A stretch of 64,000 nt of DNA. Origin: Chionis minor (taxonomy: Eukaryota > Chordata > Aves > Charadriiformes > Chionididae). Below the pieces are notes generated by a model that worked only from the letters and a program-made list of their open reading frames with translations, was not told the DNA's origin and searched no databases. Where the stretch lies: NCBI GenBank assembly GCA_013398295.1, contig VZSF01001886.1:371816-435815 (forward strand), given 5' to 3'. A program made the translations under genes and the position numbers. This document shows positions 27,501 through 39,900 of this stretch, in pieces (position 1 is the first letter of the stretch; each line of letters opens with the position of its first letter).

Positions 27501-30500
27501 CATCTGCTGCAGTTTTCATAACCTGAATTGTTCTTGGACTTGTTTTAAAAGGCACGTTTCAGAAATGTCTTTGAGGATGTGAATTACCAGTCATGGTTTT
27601 ATCTGCTGGGGTGTTCTTCCTTTATGCTTGTTATTTTACTTTTTAAAATAAGACTAAACAGGCTTTGGAGTTTAAAGTTTATAGGTTTTAGTTCTTGTTT
27701 AGGTTAAAGATACCCAGAAAGGTAAGGTAATTCATAGCAATGGGATTTTAGTGCAGTTTCAGAATGTAATTTATCTTTCTTTGATGATAAACTGGCATTT
27801 AATCTCCTTCGTATTTTAGAAGCTAAACTGTAAATCAATCTTCACATAAGACAGCAGTGTCTCTCTGGCTGGTCAGTTCTAACTTAGGTTTCTCCTTGCT
27901 GTTGTAGTATTTGTGTACACACTTCTCACGTACACCTGAAAATTCTGATATTTACTGTTCCCAAGCCTCCATGTTATTTGTACTTCATACCTCATTTCTC
28001 TATTACTTGATGCATGACACGGGTTTTATTAGTCAGTGCACTTTTAAACCACATTTTTGTTCTGTAGATTAACAATAATAATAACAACAACATTTGAGAT
28101 TTGAGCATTTGAATTTTCTCACTTAATTTATATTAATATGCTTAATTTTTTTCCAGAGAGCCTCACAGCTTCATCTTGGGCTCTGCATTTTACTCAGCGG
28201 CACCCTCAGCATTTACTCTGCCCCTGGCATCACCTGTGACAAACTTCCAAAGGCTGTCTGGGACATACACTTGTTACTAAGACATTTTGAAGCCAAAAGA
28301 CTTGTGCAAGTATAACTCGGAGTATAAGCTGGCCTGAAGAATATTAGTTGTTATGGAAGAAGCAGAAAAAAACCCAGGTAAAGTTGAGGGTGAGGATGTG
28401 AGTTAGAAAAAATGCGTGTCTTCTTCTAAACTGAAAGAAATCTGATATTAGCATCTGCAAGAGAAAGAACGGGAAGCCCAAAGTGACATAGTACTGAATA
28501 ATTTTTCAAATAACTATCCCGAGCTGTAATAGGATAATAATGCACTCGGGTCTCTACAGGGCAAGAGTTAGTGATTCAGCCTGTGTGTGACGCAGGTGGC
28601 TCACTACCCCACCCACATACAACAGAGGACGGTGTGGCTCCTATAGGAGAGCTGATCCTTCTGCATCTGAAAGTTTGCATTTAGAACACCTAAAAGCAGT
28701 CAAACTACAAGAGAAGGTGTAAGGGTTCTGTTTCTGTGAATCTCTTTTAACGACAGGAAAGCTCTAGGAAGGGGGCAGCTTGGCCCTGCACAGACTTTTT
28801 TCTTTTTTTCTCTTTGAGTCAGTGGGACTGCTGGTAATGGTCCAGGGGTGAGAGCTGGCGTGTGGGGTGGTCATACCGGCACAGGTACCACTATGCAGCT
28901 TCATACAGCTTTTAAAGTCACAAGGATGTTACATTGGATCGGTTCTTGCTGGGGACGAGGGTGTAGCAGGGGTGGCTTCAGGCTGCCAGGTCATACAATT
29001 GTACTCGGACGCCTTCATGTCCAGGAATATTAATGAATGACTAAACTTGCTGGCCCACTAAACTGTACAGAGTGGCAAAACTAGCTCTCTCTTTTGCTCT
29101 GCTGAAAATAATTAAGAGAAACAAGTTTTATAGTTTCATAAAAACAATCTGACTTTCTGACACAAGAACATACAAATTGTCTGTTGCTTCCCTGATTAAT
29201 CATCTTTCCTAAACAAGGTGTTATATTTGCTGCCTGCCATTTTGTCTGGTTGTTAATAAATGGTTAGTTTACACAGATGGATGGGTTTACTGTCCTAGGT
29301 AGAAAATGAAGTAATAGTGATGGCAATGTTGTTATACTCTGTGGTAATGGAAGAGTATTGCGAGTAACCCGTACAGACAAAATTGACAAGAAGGAACAAC
29401 TTGACAAAAAAACTTGGCCCTCCATCTGGGTGTGTCATTTCCTTTGGGTTGGAGGTTTTCCCCATCTTGTATTTTGAGAGATAAAATGTTTGTCTCACGT
29501 GCTTTCAAACATGTACTAGTTTCTTCTGTCAACTGTGGATACACATCCCATATTTAATTGAGTTATTGGATTTGTTTTGAGTTTCAAAAATGAGCAAAAG
29601 CTCATTAAAGGAATAGGGGCAAGTCCTTGAACTCTGTCTCCGATAGTGAGAATTTATTTTAGGTAGTGTAAGAAGGTAGCCTATAGTCTGGAATCATATC
29701 CCTAACTATTTCAGACTGCTGGAGAATTCAGAAAAAAACGCGTATAATAGCCTTTCGTGCTGTGTTTTCATTAAGTCTGAGGCAGCTCAATAAAGAGGCT
29801 ACAGCATGATTTATTTTAATCAGTTATTACAGAGAAGTCATTAAAAAACCCCCCAAAAACTTGGCAAAATCTTCCTTAAATACTTCTTGCATTCCAAATC
29901 CATAACATGTTTAGATACAATCTCATTTCATTATAATCAAAACAAACCTCCTTTACTAGATTTCTTTCTTTTTTTTTTTTTCTTTAAATGATGATGTTTC
30001 CGTACCTCTTCTGTCTACACTGGCTTTCCAGTTCAGTGTCTTTTGTGTCTGTCTTCTTTATAATGTCACTAAGATTAGTCAGGTTGCTCTGAGGAATTCT
30101 ATCATCCCACAAAGCTGGGTAAGAGCATTTGGCAGACCAAACTAGAGATGGAGTAGGGAAAATGATTTAGCCTTTTTTGTCGTCTGAAGATGACTTTCAG
30201 AAATGCTTGCACATGTGATTATTCTTCCAGTTCAAATCTACAGGAATCTGGATTTTGACCTATGTATTGTACGTATGCTTAAAGTTTTACCAACTTTCCT
30301 GCCTGTTAGTTTCATTTGACATTTCTTGTTGTTTAGCTAAAATGTGTATATTCAGGCACACATACAATCTGCTTTTTAAATAACTCCTCTGTTCTAAAAG
30401 AGGGGTGCCATGGGACTATTGAATGATTTAGATAGGGGCGTAGGCACAAAAGATACATCCGTCTCTGTTCCTGTAACTTACAGCCTCTAGGCATTGTGAT

Positions 30501-33500
30501 AAAACAAGTGCCGATCAAATTCCATAGGACAAATGTTTTCATCTGCAGCAACTGCTGTTTCACGAGTGATGTGGTATTAACTGTGCCTGTTCTTGGCACT
30601 AACTAAGAACAAACAAGATGAAGATTTATCTTCCGTTCTTTAATTTATTTTTATTTATGTATAAGGTGAGTGAGTGGAGGGAAGCACATAAAGAAAGAGG
30701 ATAACACCAATTGCCGTAACCGGTCAATTGTTAGTCCAGTGAAAACTCTTAATGGGACAAAAAGGCAATGATCTAACAATGCTGTATCATGGTATTGACT
30801 GGAAAAAATCAAGGAGTCTTCAGTTCTTTAAGGAGCTACAGTTTTAAGAGTGCACACTGCTCTGCTCTCGATGCACAGAACGGAGTGTGTAATGGCATCA
30901 GGCCGTCCAGGTACCCATCTTCTTTGGCTCTGGCTTCACCTGACATACAGAAGAGTATTGGAGGGATGGGGAACCAGCGCACGGCAGCACATACAGCATC
31001 ATCAGTGCCAAGAAAACAGTCAGTATATTGAGACAGGCAAGGAATTTCTCTGTGGCCTTTACATCTCCAGTTAAATCATCCTAACTATACCTCTTCAGAG
31101 TGATCGGAGTGACCATCACTGTACGCCCTGTACGAAGCTGGACAGAACTGTAAGCAGAACAGAAGCTACCTTCCTTCTGACCGTAGCAGGCTACCAAGTT
31201 TGTGTCTGGAGGCAACAGGTGGATTTGTCCATTGTTTTTTAAATTGCTGGGAGGTAGAGAATCTAGAGGAGGAATAAAGGAGGAAAAGGACTGGTGATCT
31301 GCACTACTCAAAAAGTACACAGTGAGGACTGGTGGGGAGAATGTTAAATATTGAATGATGCTGGAAGGCTCAGGGAAGAACTAGAACAGCTCTGAATCAA
31401 GAGGGTGCAAACCAGTCCAGAACTGCAATATCCATTGTATTAGTATACCATCTAGGTTGTCTGAGGGTATATTGTTGATAAAACATCCTTGGTAGGGTAA
31501 TACTTTGCTCACAAAGAATCCCAGAAGAACTGAGCAAAAAGTGCCAAAGTCACCTCTCACTGAAAAGAAATATTTCAAACATATTCTAACAAAGCCTGAC
31601 TGTAAAATGTGCAAATTGGATTTCCAGTAATGAGACCCATCAGTAGGCACATTTTCTTGACATATTCTGTCAGAGTATCACTCAGAAATGGCGATTGAAG
31701 TTTCCAAAAGTTACTTTAATTTGCTTGGAAAGGAAAGCATTTTAATTTTGCCCAGTCAGTTCTAGTAATTCGCTAATTTCAAAATATGTGAAATTGCTGA
31801 AGCTAGCTGTAGTGACCAGAAGGACCACTAATCTTAGTAATACTTTTTTCCCATGAATCACGTAGACTTGCACGAGAAATTTTTCTAACAGATAAAACAC
31901 AAATCTTCGTTGACATGCCTGCTTCTTGTCTCTTCCACAGACATCATTCTGGACATTTTCCAGTAATCTCCATTGAGAAGATTCGCTTAAAAAAATTAAA
32001 AAATTCTACTATAAAATAAAATATATAAATAGCTATTGGGTTGTGTAGTTGGAAACTTCCATCTTCTTTTTCTTAGTGAAGTTCCTTAGCTCTTCCCTTA
32101 CAGATGAGTCTGGATATTGACACTTCCTATCTTGGCAGGTAGTAACAAGCGTGAGGAGTTAGGCAAGAGCAGTTGGGAAGGAAAAGCAGTGTTCCGCAGC
32201 TCTCTTACACTGTAAAGCTGTGAAGGCCTTTAAACAATAATCCTTCATCCCATAGTATATTCTCTGGGCACCTTCTTTTGGGCATAGGCTATGGAACGGC
32301 ATGGGCTTTGCTATGCCTCAGTACAGCTGGACTTAAATAACTCCCATGTGAATTGCGTGGATTAGTGACACAATCATCTACCCGTCTCATAAAAACTACA
32401 GAAGATTGCCAAGGCAGTTGTGTGCTCAGCTAAGGTGGTTTTTTTTTTTTTTGGTAAATCAAGCTTGTAAGTAGTCTCTCTCTAACAGGTATTTCCCAAC
32501 TAATAACTAGGTATTGTTAAATACCTTGTTTTTAAAACGAGGATATCCCTTAAGATGTCAGGTAATATATTTATTCAATCATATCTCACCATGATAAAAT
32601 CTATGACAAAAAGAGTTGTTTTTCTGCCCCACTACTGGAGTTCCAGTAAGTGTTACGTATATATAAACACTTACTTAAGTGGGTGGTTTTGCCCTACCTC
32701 TGCTACAGCAGCACTGTGGTAGGTGTTCTGTCTGGGACACAGAGTTGCAGTCACAGGGTTGGTGCTTCGGTAGCTAGCCGAAATGGCCCAGTACGCACTA
32801 GGACAGACACTGTCCTCCAGTGGAAGTAGGACTGATTATTGCAAAATAAAAAGGGACTGTATAGTTGCTTTCCAAATCTACTCTCTATTTTACAATGCAA
32901 GGATTAAGGCATTTTCATGGAACACACCATACTTAATTTTGAATACTAATCCCTGACTATTAGAAGCATTAGACTTCTTCAGGGATTCACCTAAGGACAG
33001 CTGAAGTACATGGAATGAGTTTAAGACTGAGACTTTAACAGTACTTTGAGATTCCAAGAAGACAAGCTTCTGTGCATAGACTGCAAAGAGGCACTGAAGT
33101 TGTTTTATTTATCTCCACGTGCACATCTGTAGTAAGACTGCATTTGCCCCACTAAATTCCAAGTAAAATACTTACATCAGGAATACTTTTCCTACAGATT
33201 GTCAAACATTTGTATTCCAGATGCATCTGTAGTCTTGCTGGTTTTGCTGAATGCTTGTTCGTGCAGACTAACACCCATTTGCTGAAGAACCAGCGCACAG
33301 ACTTTTGAGTTTACCAACTGGGAGCTTCTGCATAGGGCTGCATCCTCTTCAACCAGGGCTCCATTCCTTTTTCTCCTCCTGACACTCTGTACTTATGAAA
33401 TCGCCCATTGAGCTCTTGTGCTCCTCAGAAACAATTGGAAATGGGGTACAAGGCAGGAAGTGGGGGGTCGGATACTGGCTACAAGGACGGTGAAGCTTTC

Positions 33501-35900
33501 TGAATGAAACCAAGATTTGTGTGGATTCTGTCGTCTTGTTTGACTGAACTTGTGGAATCAAGGTATTACTGGTTAAAACCCAACTTTCAGCATTTTAAAT
33601 GATCAGTGGCTGGGTAAGGAGCAGAGAAAGGGGCGGTGAAGGAAAGCAAAAAATCACCCGTCAAAAGTATCACTATCAGTTTTTCACCAGTTTATTGATT
33701 TTAGTATTCTGACTGGTCAGTTAAGACTCAGGAGCTGTGTATAGATAATCAAAAGTGACCCCTCACAAACCATCCGTAGGTTTCTCTGATATGTCCCTTT
33801 TCACTATAATCCTGACTGCTGTCTCCTCTGTCAGATGTTCCTGCAATGAATTCTAGGCTAACCATGTTTTTAGAAAACAAATAGAAAGAGGACTGTGTTG
33901 TATCTTGGTCTCTGTACCATCATCTACGCAGGCTAGTTCAGGGGAAGTGGGGGGGAAGTATTTTAAATAAGAATATAGTAAAAGGAGGTTAAAGGAACTG
34001 ACAGTTCTCCATTTTTCCTGTATAGCTCGTGCTATCTTCTGTTCTTTGACACTAGAAAGAAACACCATGTGCCTGTAACAGTCAAGATTTTTGGATGTAA
34101 TTGCTGATGGGTGAAATACATAGCATTCACTGTATATTGAGTCTGGCTGTTTCTACCCCAACACCAATACTTGCCAGTAATCCATTACTAGAATTCTTAT
34201 GCAAGTTGTTCTTTTGTACCGTTTAAAGCAGCAGGTGAGCAGTACAGAGGAGCTGGAATCCCAGTCCTCAAGAATCCAGTCCAGAAAGTTACTTCCGATG
34301 TCAAACGAGGCAGAGAGTATGAAAGATAAATTATTCAGTAATGAATCCTACACACTTGTAATGCACAAGTTGTAATGAATCTCTTGTAATTTTGTAAAGT
34401 TGTTTACCTAATGTGGTAGCTATGCCATATGGTACACTAAAGAGAGTGTTAGAACAAGGACAGGAAGATTTCTAGGTTTTTATTTCTAGTTTTGTATGCA
34501 ACTGTAAACTACATTCGAGCTGTCCTAGAATGCGAGCAGGAGAAGGACACAGGCTGCTCTGACCCTTCACGCCGACTCCTGCTGCCATTCGGTAACGTCA
34601 TCCCTCTCCCGCATCTCCCCTCCTCCGTGTCACCCCTTGGGCACTGCCACCTCTCCCGGGTGGCTGCCCTGGAAGAAAGACTTGCAGCCCCTCTGCACCT
34701 TGGGGCTGGTTTAGCTTAAGTCTAGCTTTTTAACCCCTAATAAATCACTTGAGCAGCAGATGCGGATTAACTCTTCCACTGGTTTGGGAACATGACCAGA
34801 CTTCTGTTCTAGGTAGTTCTTTGGTATGTTGCTTATAGAATTTCACCATAGCTAAAACCAGCAACGCACTCGCCTGTGGCAGCAGCAAAGTGGCCAGGAC
34901 TCCCCTGCTCGAAGCAGCTTCCTGCCTCGCAACGAACGGGCAGCGTGACCTACAGTGATGGCTGTAAAATCACAGCTACTTTGCAGCATTGTCATTTGGC
35001 AAAAATGGCTAAAATGGAAGTTAAAAAGTCAGAGAGAGGGAAAGGGCGTTTTCTTTCTCTCCCCTGAGTTTTGAATGATGACTGAGAAAAGCCGCAGAGT
35101 ACAAAACATTTGAGAACAAGAGTAAAAGATCGATATAGGACTTCTCAGAGGAGCTAGGCAGTCCCTCCCAGTGATGCCACCTGGTGAAGCGACTGGAGCC
35201 TCAGGAAGGGCTCAGCATGCTCATTTTCACTCAGCAGCTGAAGCCAACCGCAGGCGAGAGGCCACGAGAAACTACAACAGCAACATCCCTTACCATGAAC
35301 TCTGAATCTCTAAGACTTTTGATTTAAAGATACTTGCCCTATTATTCGAGGCCTAAATGTTACGAACAAATACCTATCAGTTTTTATGTTTCCCCTGCGA
35401 GCTTTTGGCAAACAGCTTCTCCCTTGGAGCCACGCTGGCACATTTGGGGCAGGGTAAGGCACGGGCCAGCACTTTGGCACAGCCGCCATCGCCGATGGGG
35501 CCAGCCCCCAGCAGAGCGAGCAAATTCCCGTTACACCCCAGCTTCAGGGATCACCGCAGACGGGATGCGGGACGGGCTGACACCCGTGTTTGGGCAACCC
35601 TAAGTAGGGAATACATTGTCTGTAGCCTATTTCGATCAATCCCTTTTCGCAGGTAACTCGCAGCTCTTGCTTTTCCAAGTCTCCACCTTCGCAGCCTTCA
35701 AAAAGGGTCGGTATCATCAGCAGATCCCGGGCACCGCCATCAGCGGGTGCCACGTCGGCCCCGCTCCAGCACAGCTCCAGCCTCTAATTCCACCCCTTCC
35801 CAACGCTTAAGAGCAAAACTCCTTTTCCAATACTGAAATAAAGGTGTTACTTTAAGCTTAAAACTTACCACACACTACGCTTTACCTTTCAGTTAATATT
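24571..35900. other. LSM14B-TAF4 intergenic region, AT-rich, no gene seen
   Basis: About 11 kb of AT-rich DNA with stop codons in all frames at short intervals. Simple T-runs occur at 29964-29981 and near 32441-32452, and a T/G-rich stretch at about 26438-26473. I recognise no gene, RNA or dated repeat here. GC content begins to rise from about 34540 towards the TAF4 promoter. Confidence 0.6.
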
Positions 35901-36203
35901 GTTCCAGTAGTTCAGTTTTCCGGGGAAACAGTGCCTGGCAAGAGAGCGTTTACCCAAAGGCAGGTTGTATTTTTGATTTAAGTGTATTTACTTCCTTTAC
36001 GACGGTTGCACAAGAAGGTCAAAGTGCGGCTCCCGACGGTAAGGCCGGCGCTCGGCGAGACGTGCCCACCTGCCCCCAGCGCCCCCCGCTGCCCCGGCAG
36101 CGCCGCACGGGCGGGGCCCCGCCGCGCCGGGCCCGGCGCTGCCCGCGCACCCTCCAAACCCGGGATCTCCCTCGCTCTCCCCCGCTTCCTTCCTTCCTTC
36201 TCC

Positions 36204-36608
36204 NNNNNNNNNNNNNNNNNNNNNNNNNNNNNNNNNNNNNNNNNNNNNNNNNNNNNNNNNNNNNNNNNNNNNNNNNNNNNNNNNNNNNNNNNNNNNNNNN
36301 NNNNNNNNNNNNNNNNNNNNNNNNNNNNNNNNNNNNNNNNNNNNNNNNNNNNNNNNNNNNNNNNNNNNNNNNNNNNNNNNNNNNNNNNNNNNNNNNNNNN
36401 NNNNNNNNNNNNNNNNNNNNNNNNNNNNNNNNNNNNNNNNNNNNNNNNNNNNNNNNNNNNNNNNNNNNNNNNNNNNNNNNNNNNNNNNNNNNNNNNNNNN
36501 NNNNNNNNNNNNNNNNNNNNNNNNNNNNNNNNNNNNNNNNNNNNNNNNNNNNNNNNNNNNNNNNNNNNNNNNNNNNNNNNNNNNNNNNNNNNNNNNNNNN
36601 NNNNNNNN
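36204..36608. other. Assembly gap (405 N)
   Basis: A run of N ending 54 bases before the TAF4 start codon. It removes most of the TAF4 5'UTR/core promoter. Open frames crossing it are artefacts. Confidence 0.98.
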
Positions 36609-36662
36609 GAAGGGGAGGGGGGGGGAGGAGGGAGCCGCTCACAGGAACCCTCCAAAAAAAAG

Positions 36663-36978
36663 ATGGCGGCGGGCTCGGATCTGCTGGATGAGGTTTTCCT
36701 GAACACGGAGGTGGATGAGAAGGTGGTGAGCGACCTGGTGGGCTCCCTGGAGTCCCAGCTGGCGGCCTCCGGCCACCACCACCAGCACCACAAGGCGCAG
36801 GAGCCCCTGAGGGCCGCTGGGGGGCTGCTGGGGAACCATGTTGTGAGCAGCAGCAGTAGCAGCAGCAGCCCTAGCCCTAGCCCTGGAGGAGTAGTAGTAG
36901 GAGGCAATGCTAATGCCCAAACAGAGAGCAGCAGCAGCAGCAAGATGGGACTGAGTGCCCCAGAGATCACAAAAGCAG
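36663..36978 (+). CDS. TAF4: TAF4 coding exon 1
   Basis: Reads MAAGSDLLDEVFLNTEVDEK, then VVSDLVGSLESQLAAS, a His/Gln run, LLGNHVVSSSSSSSS, and ends SAPEITKA plus one base of Gly. Donor GCAG|GTAACA. The Ser run is encoded mostly by AGC repeats (36846-36869), so length variation is likely. The reading frame stays open only to TGA at 37005, so an intron is required to reach exon 2. Confidence 0.9.
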
Positions 36979-39900
36979 GTAACATGGGCAGGGGTGGGGG
37001 GCTCTGAGGGAGAGGGGCCCTCCCCTCCCCCCACTCCCCAGCTCCGGCTGCTCCTTCCCTCACTGCTTTCCCCCCTTTTCCCTCTCTCCTCCTTCTCGTT
37101 GTGGCAGGAGCGGGAGTGCAAAGGGTGGTATCGATCATCTGGGGGAGAGCCTCCCCTCATCATGCCCCCTCGGTGTGTATCCGCGCCTCTGCTCCCTCCC
37201 CTTTATTTTCCCTCCTCGCTTCTGCTTACGAGAGGGTGTTTTATCCTGCGCGGGGGCAGCCTCCCCGCAGAACGAGCCGGCAGTGCCCGCCCGTGACTCT
37301 GCCGGTCCCCCTCGGCTTTTCCTGCCCTTGTTGCTGGAGTGTGAGAGGCTTCTCTTCAGCTGGGGGGCTGAGGGAGGCAGAGCCCACCCCCTCGGTAACG
37401 GCTGTGCCTCCCGTGCCGCCTCTGCCTGCTCCCCTTCCCTTTCCAGGGGTGGAGGTGATGGGGGGGATTCCCTCTCGATAATGCCGCCTTAGCTGTCTGT
37501 GTAAATGCTCCTTCCCCTCCCCCTTCTCTGTTGCTGAAGTGCGAGGGGGGGTGTTATTAATCATGACACCTATTTCCTGTAGAGGAGGAAGCGAGGGGGG
37601 ATTTCAAGGGGAGGAAGTCCCTCAAAATGCTTCCCCCCCATATCTGCCTCCCTGAATATTCTTCTCCCTCCCGCCTCCCTTGTTCCAGGGGCTTGGAGGG
37701 GGGCATCCAACACCTCTCATTCCTCCTCTGCCCTCAAGGGGGGGTTGTCACAACACCAGGTCCCAGGAAGGGGGGGAATTCAGGCCACGGCACCCCACCT
37801 TCTACAGTGTCTTCTCCCACCCACCCCCCGTAGCTACCTGGGAATATTCCCCCTCCTCGCCTTGGGAAGATTGTGAGGGAATAGTGTGAAGGCTGGGACT
37901 AAGGACTCGCTACATGAGAATGGAGGGAAGCTGATTTTCTGGGGAATTTAAAAAAAAAAAAGGCTCCCCAGAATCTCCCTGCAATTCCTCCCCTCCCCCC
38001 CTTTTCTTTTTTGCTTGCTTTCTTGTTGCTGAAGTGTAAGAAGATATTACAGACCTTCTGTCATGATTAATGAAACTCTTCTAGGAGGATCTCCTTAACC
38101 CTTCTGCCATGCATCTCTGTGTCTGTCTGTCACTATTCTTTTCCCATTTCTGTCTCCTTAGGGCCGGGACCTGGGCTGTGTGTGATTGTACTTGTGATAA
38201 CAGCAGGCCTCACGAAGGGCCATGAGGATTATTCAGGACAAGAAGCTACATCATCTTGTCCCTTCTGAAAACCAGCTTTGCTTTCTTATTTATTTATTTT
38301 TAACTGTCTCTGGCTGAGGGAACTTTAGATCCAGAAGAACAAATTTTGTAATAAAGTGGAGTATGGTAACCAACTCCAGGCCTTGCAGTACTTCTTATCT
38401 TGGCAGGCTGACGTTTTTCTTTCCTTTTGCTTTTTCTTATTTTGCAGTTGTTGAGTCTCCTGATCCAACTGACTTAGTCAGTAGAAGATGAAAGAGACAG
38501 GGGGTAACGTGTGCTGGGCAGAGGGAATATGTCTTATTAACGTGTCTTCCCTTGCCATTTTTCCCTCCTTGCAGTGGCCATCCTGTTGCTAAATGTGATG
38601 GCAGGCTCTAGAATGGGGAAGAGGTCTGAGATCATCTTCTTCCTCCCTTCCCTTGGTTCATATCAAATCTGTTTACCCTATTTTGTCTTACTGTAATGTT
38701 GAAAGCAGAGGTGTTACAATTAATACCGAATCTGTCAGTCTTGGGTGGGAAATTGGAGGCTTCATGGTAGTGTTTTCAAAGCCACCTTCAGTTCGTGCTC
38801 TGTCCCGTTTTCTTGGCTCCAGGCAGGCAGCCTGAGAGATAGAGAAGACTTGGTGATGAGGGAGAACATTCTGTCTTTGCTGGACTTCCCTTCTTGCTCG
38901 TTCTCTCTCTTTAACCTTCTTGTTGTTTTGCAGGAGCAGGAGGAGTGCAAGGGGGAGTTATTAATCATAACACCAGGTCCCAGACTTCAGCTCTGGATGG
39001 AGCCACCACAACGAGCACCAGCACCACCACTGCAGCAGCAGGAGGATCGGAAGTCACTGCTGCTCCAGGGACCCTCAGTCAGGGCAAATCGGTGGTTATC
39101 AGCACCATGGCAACTGCCTTGTCCACCAGGAATGGCAAGATTGGGACCACAACAGTGCAAACTTTGAATGGGAGTAACGTGGTGATGAACTCTCACCATA
39201 CAGGAGGTGCTGCTTTCGCTGGGACCCCTGTGACTGTTAACCCCGCTTCTGCACCTGCGGTTGCCCCTCTCGTTAACAATGGACCTGGGTCTGTGGGGAA
39301 AGGAAATACTGTTAATGCTGTTTTGCCGTCAGCTTCCAACACTGTCATCCAGACTTCTTTCCTTAATACTGCTGTGTCCTCCGCATCTTCCTCCTCGCCC
39401 ACAGTTATCTCCTCGCAGCCACCACCGAGCATTGGAACTGGGGCGCCCACAGTAACGCTTGTGAGGCCACCGATTCACACAGCAGGACCCACCGTAGCTG
39501 CAGCTGGCGCAGCCACTCAAAACGGGAGCAATACTGTGATCAATTCAACCATCAGTGTGGGGAGTTTTCCTGCTGTTGCTACAGCCACTGTGGGATCTGG
39601 AGTTTCCCTCCAGACATCGCTTGTGAACAGCCAGTCTGGTTCCACTGTGCCAGCAGCTCCCGCCACACAGGTCATCAAATCTGAGTCTCCTAAAACTATA
39701 GTCCAGGCAGTATCCCAACAGCAGACGCTGGCTACTGGTGGCCAGCCCAGTACTACAGGGGGTAACATGATTATTGGGCAAACTATGCAAGCCGGGCTCT
39801 CCAGTGTTGCTCCCAATCCTGGTGGGATACCTCCTGCAGCTCCTGGCACCCCCACGGGAATGGCTAAAGGCACTGCCAATACGGTGGCACAAACTCTGCC

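Larger units (their letters stand above)
36005..37350. promoter_or_regulatory. TAF4: TAF4 promoter/exon-1 CpG island (interrupted by gap)
   Basis: CpG-rich DNA from about 36005 through exon 1 and into intron 1. The segment before the gap has GCCCCGCCGCGCC-type GC boxes; after it a purine-rich 5'UTR (GAAGGGGAGGGGGGG) leads to the start codon. The transcription start probably lies in or next to the gap. Confidence 0.7.

Noticed and set aside
35978..37163. Long minus-strand open frames opposite TAF4 exon 1
   Set aside because: They run through the N gap and are reverse translations of a GC-rich conserved exon; TAF4 identity on the plus strand is clear.
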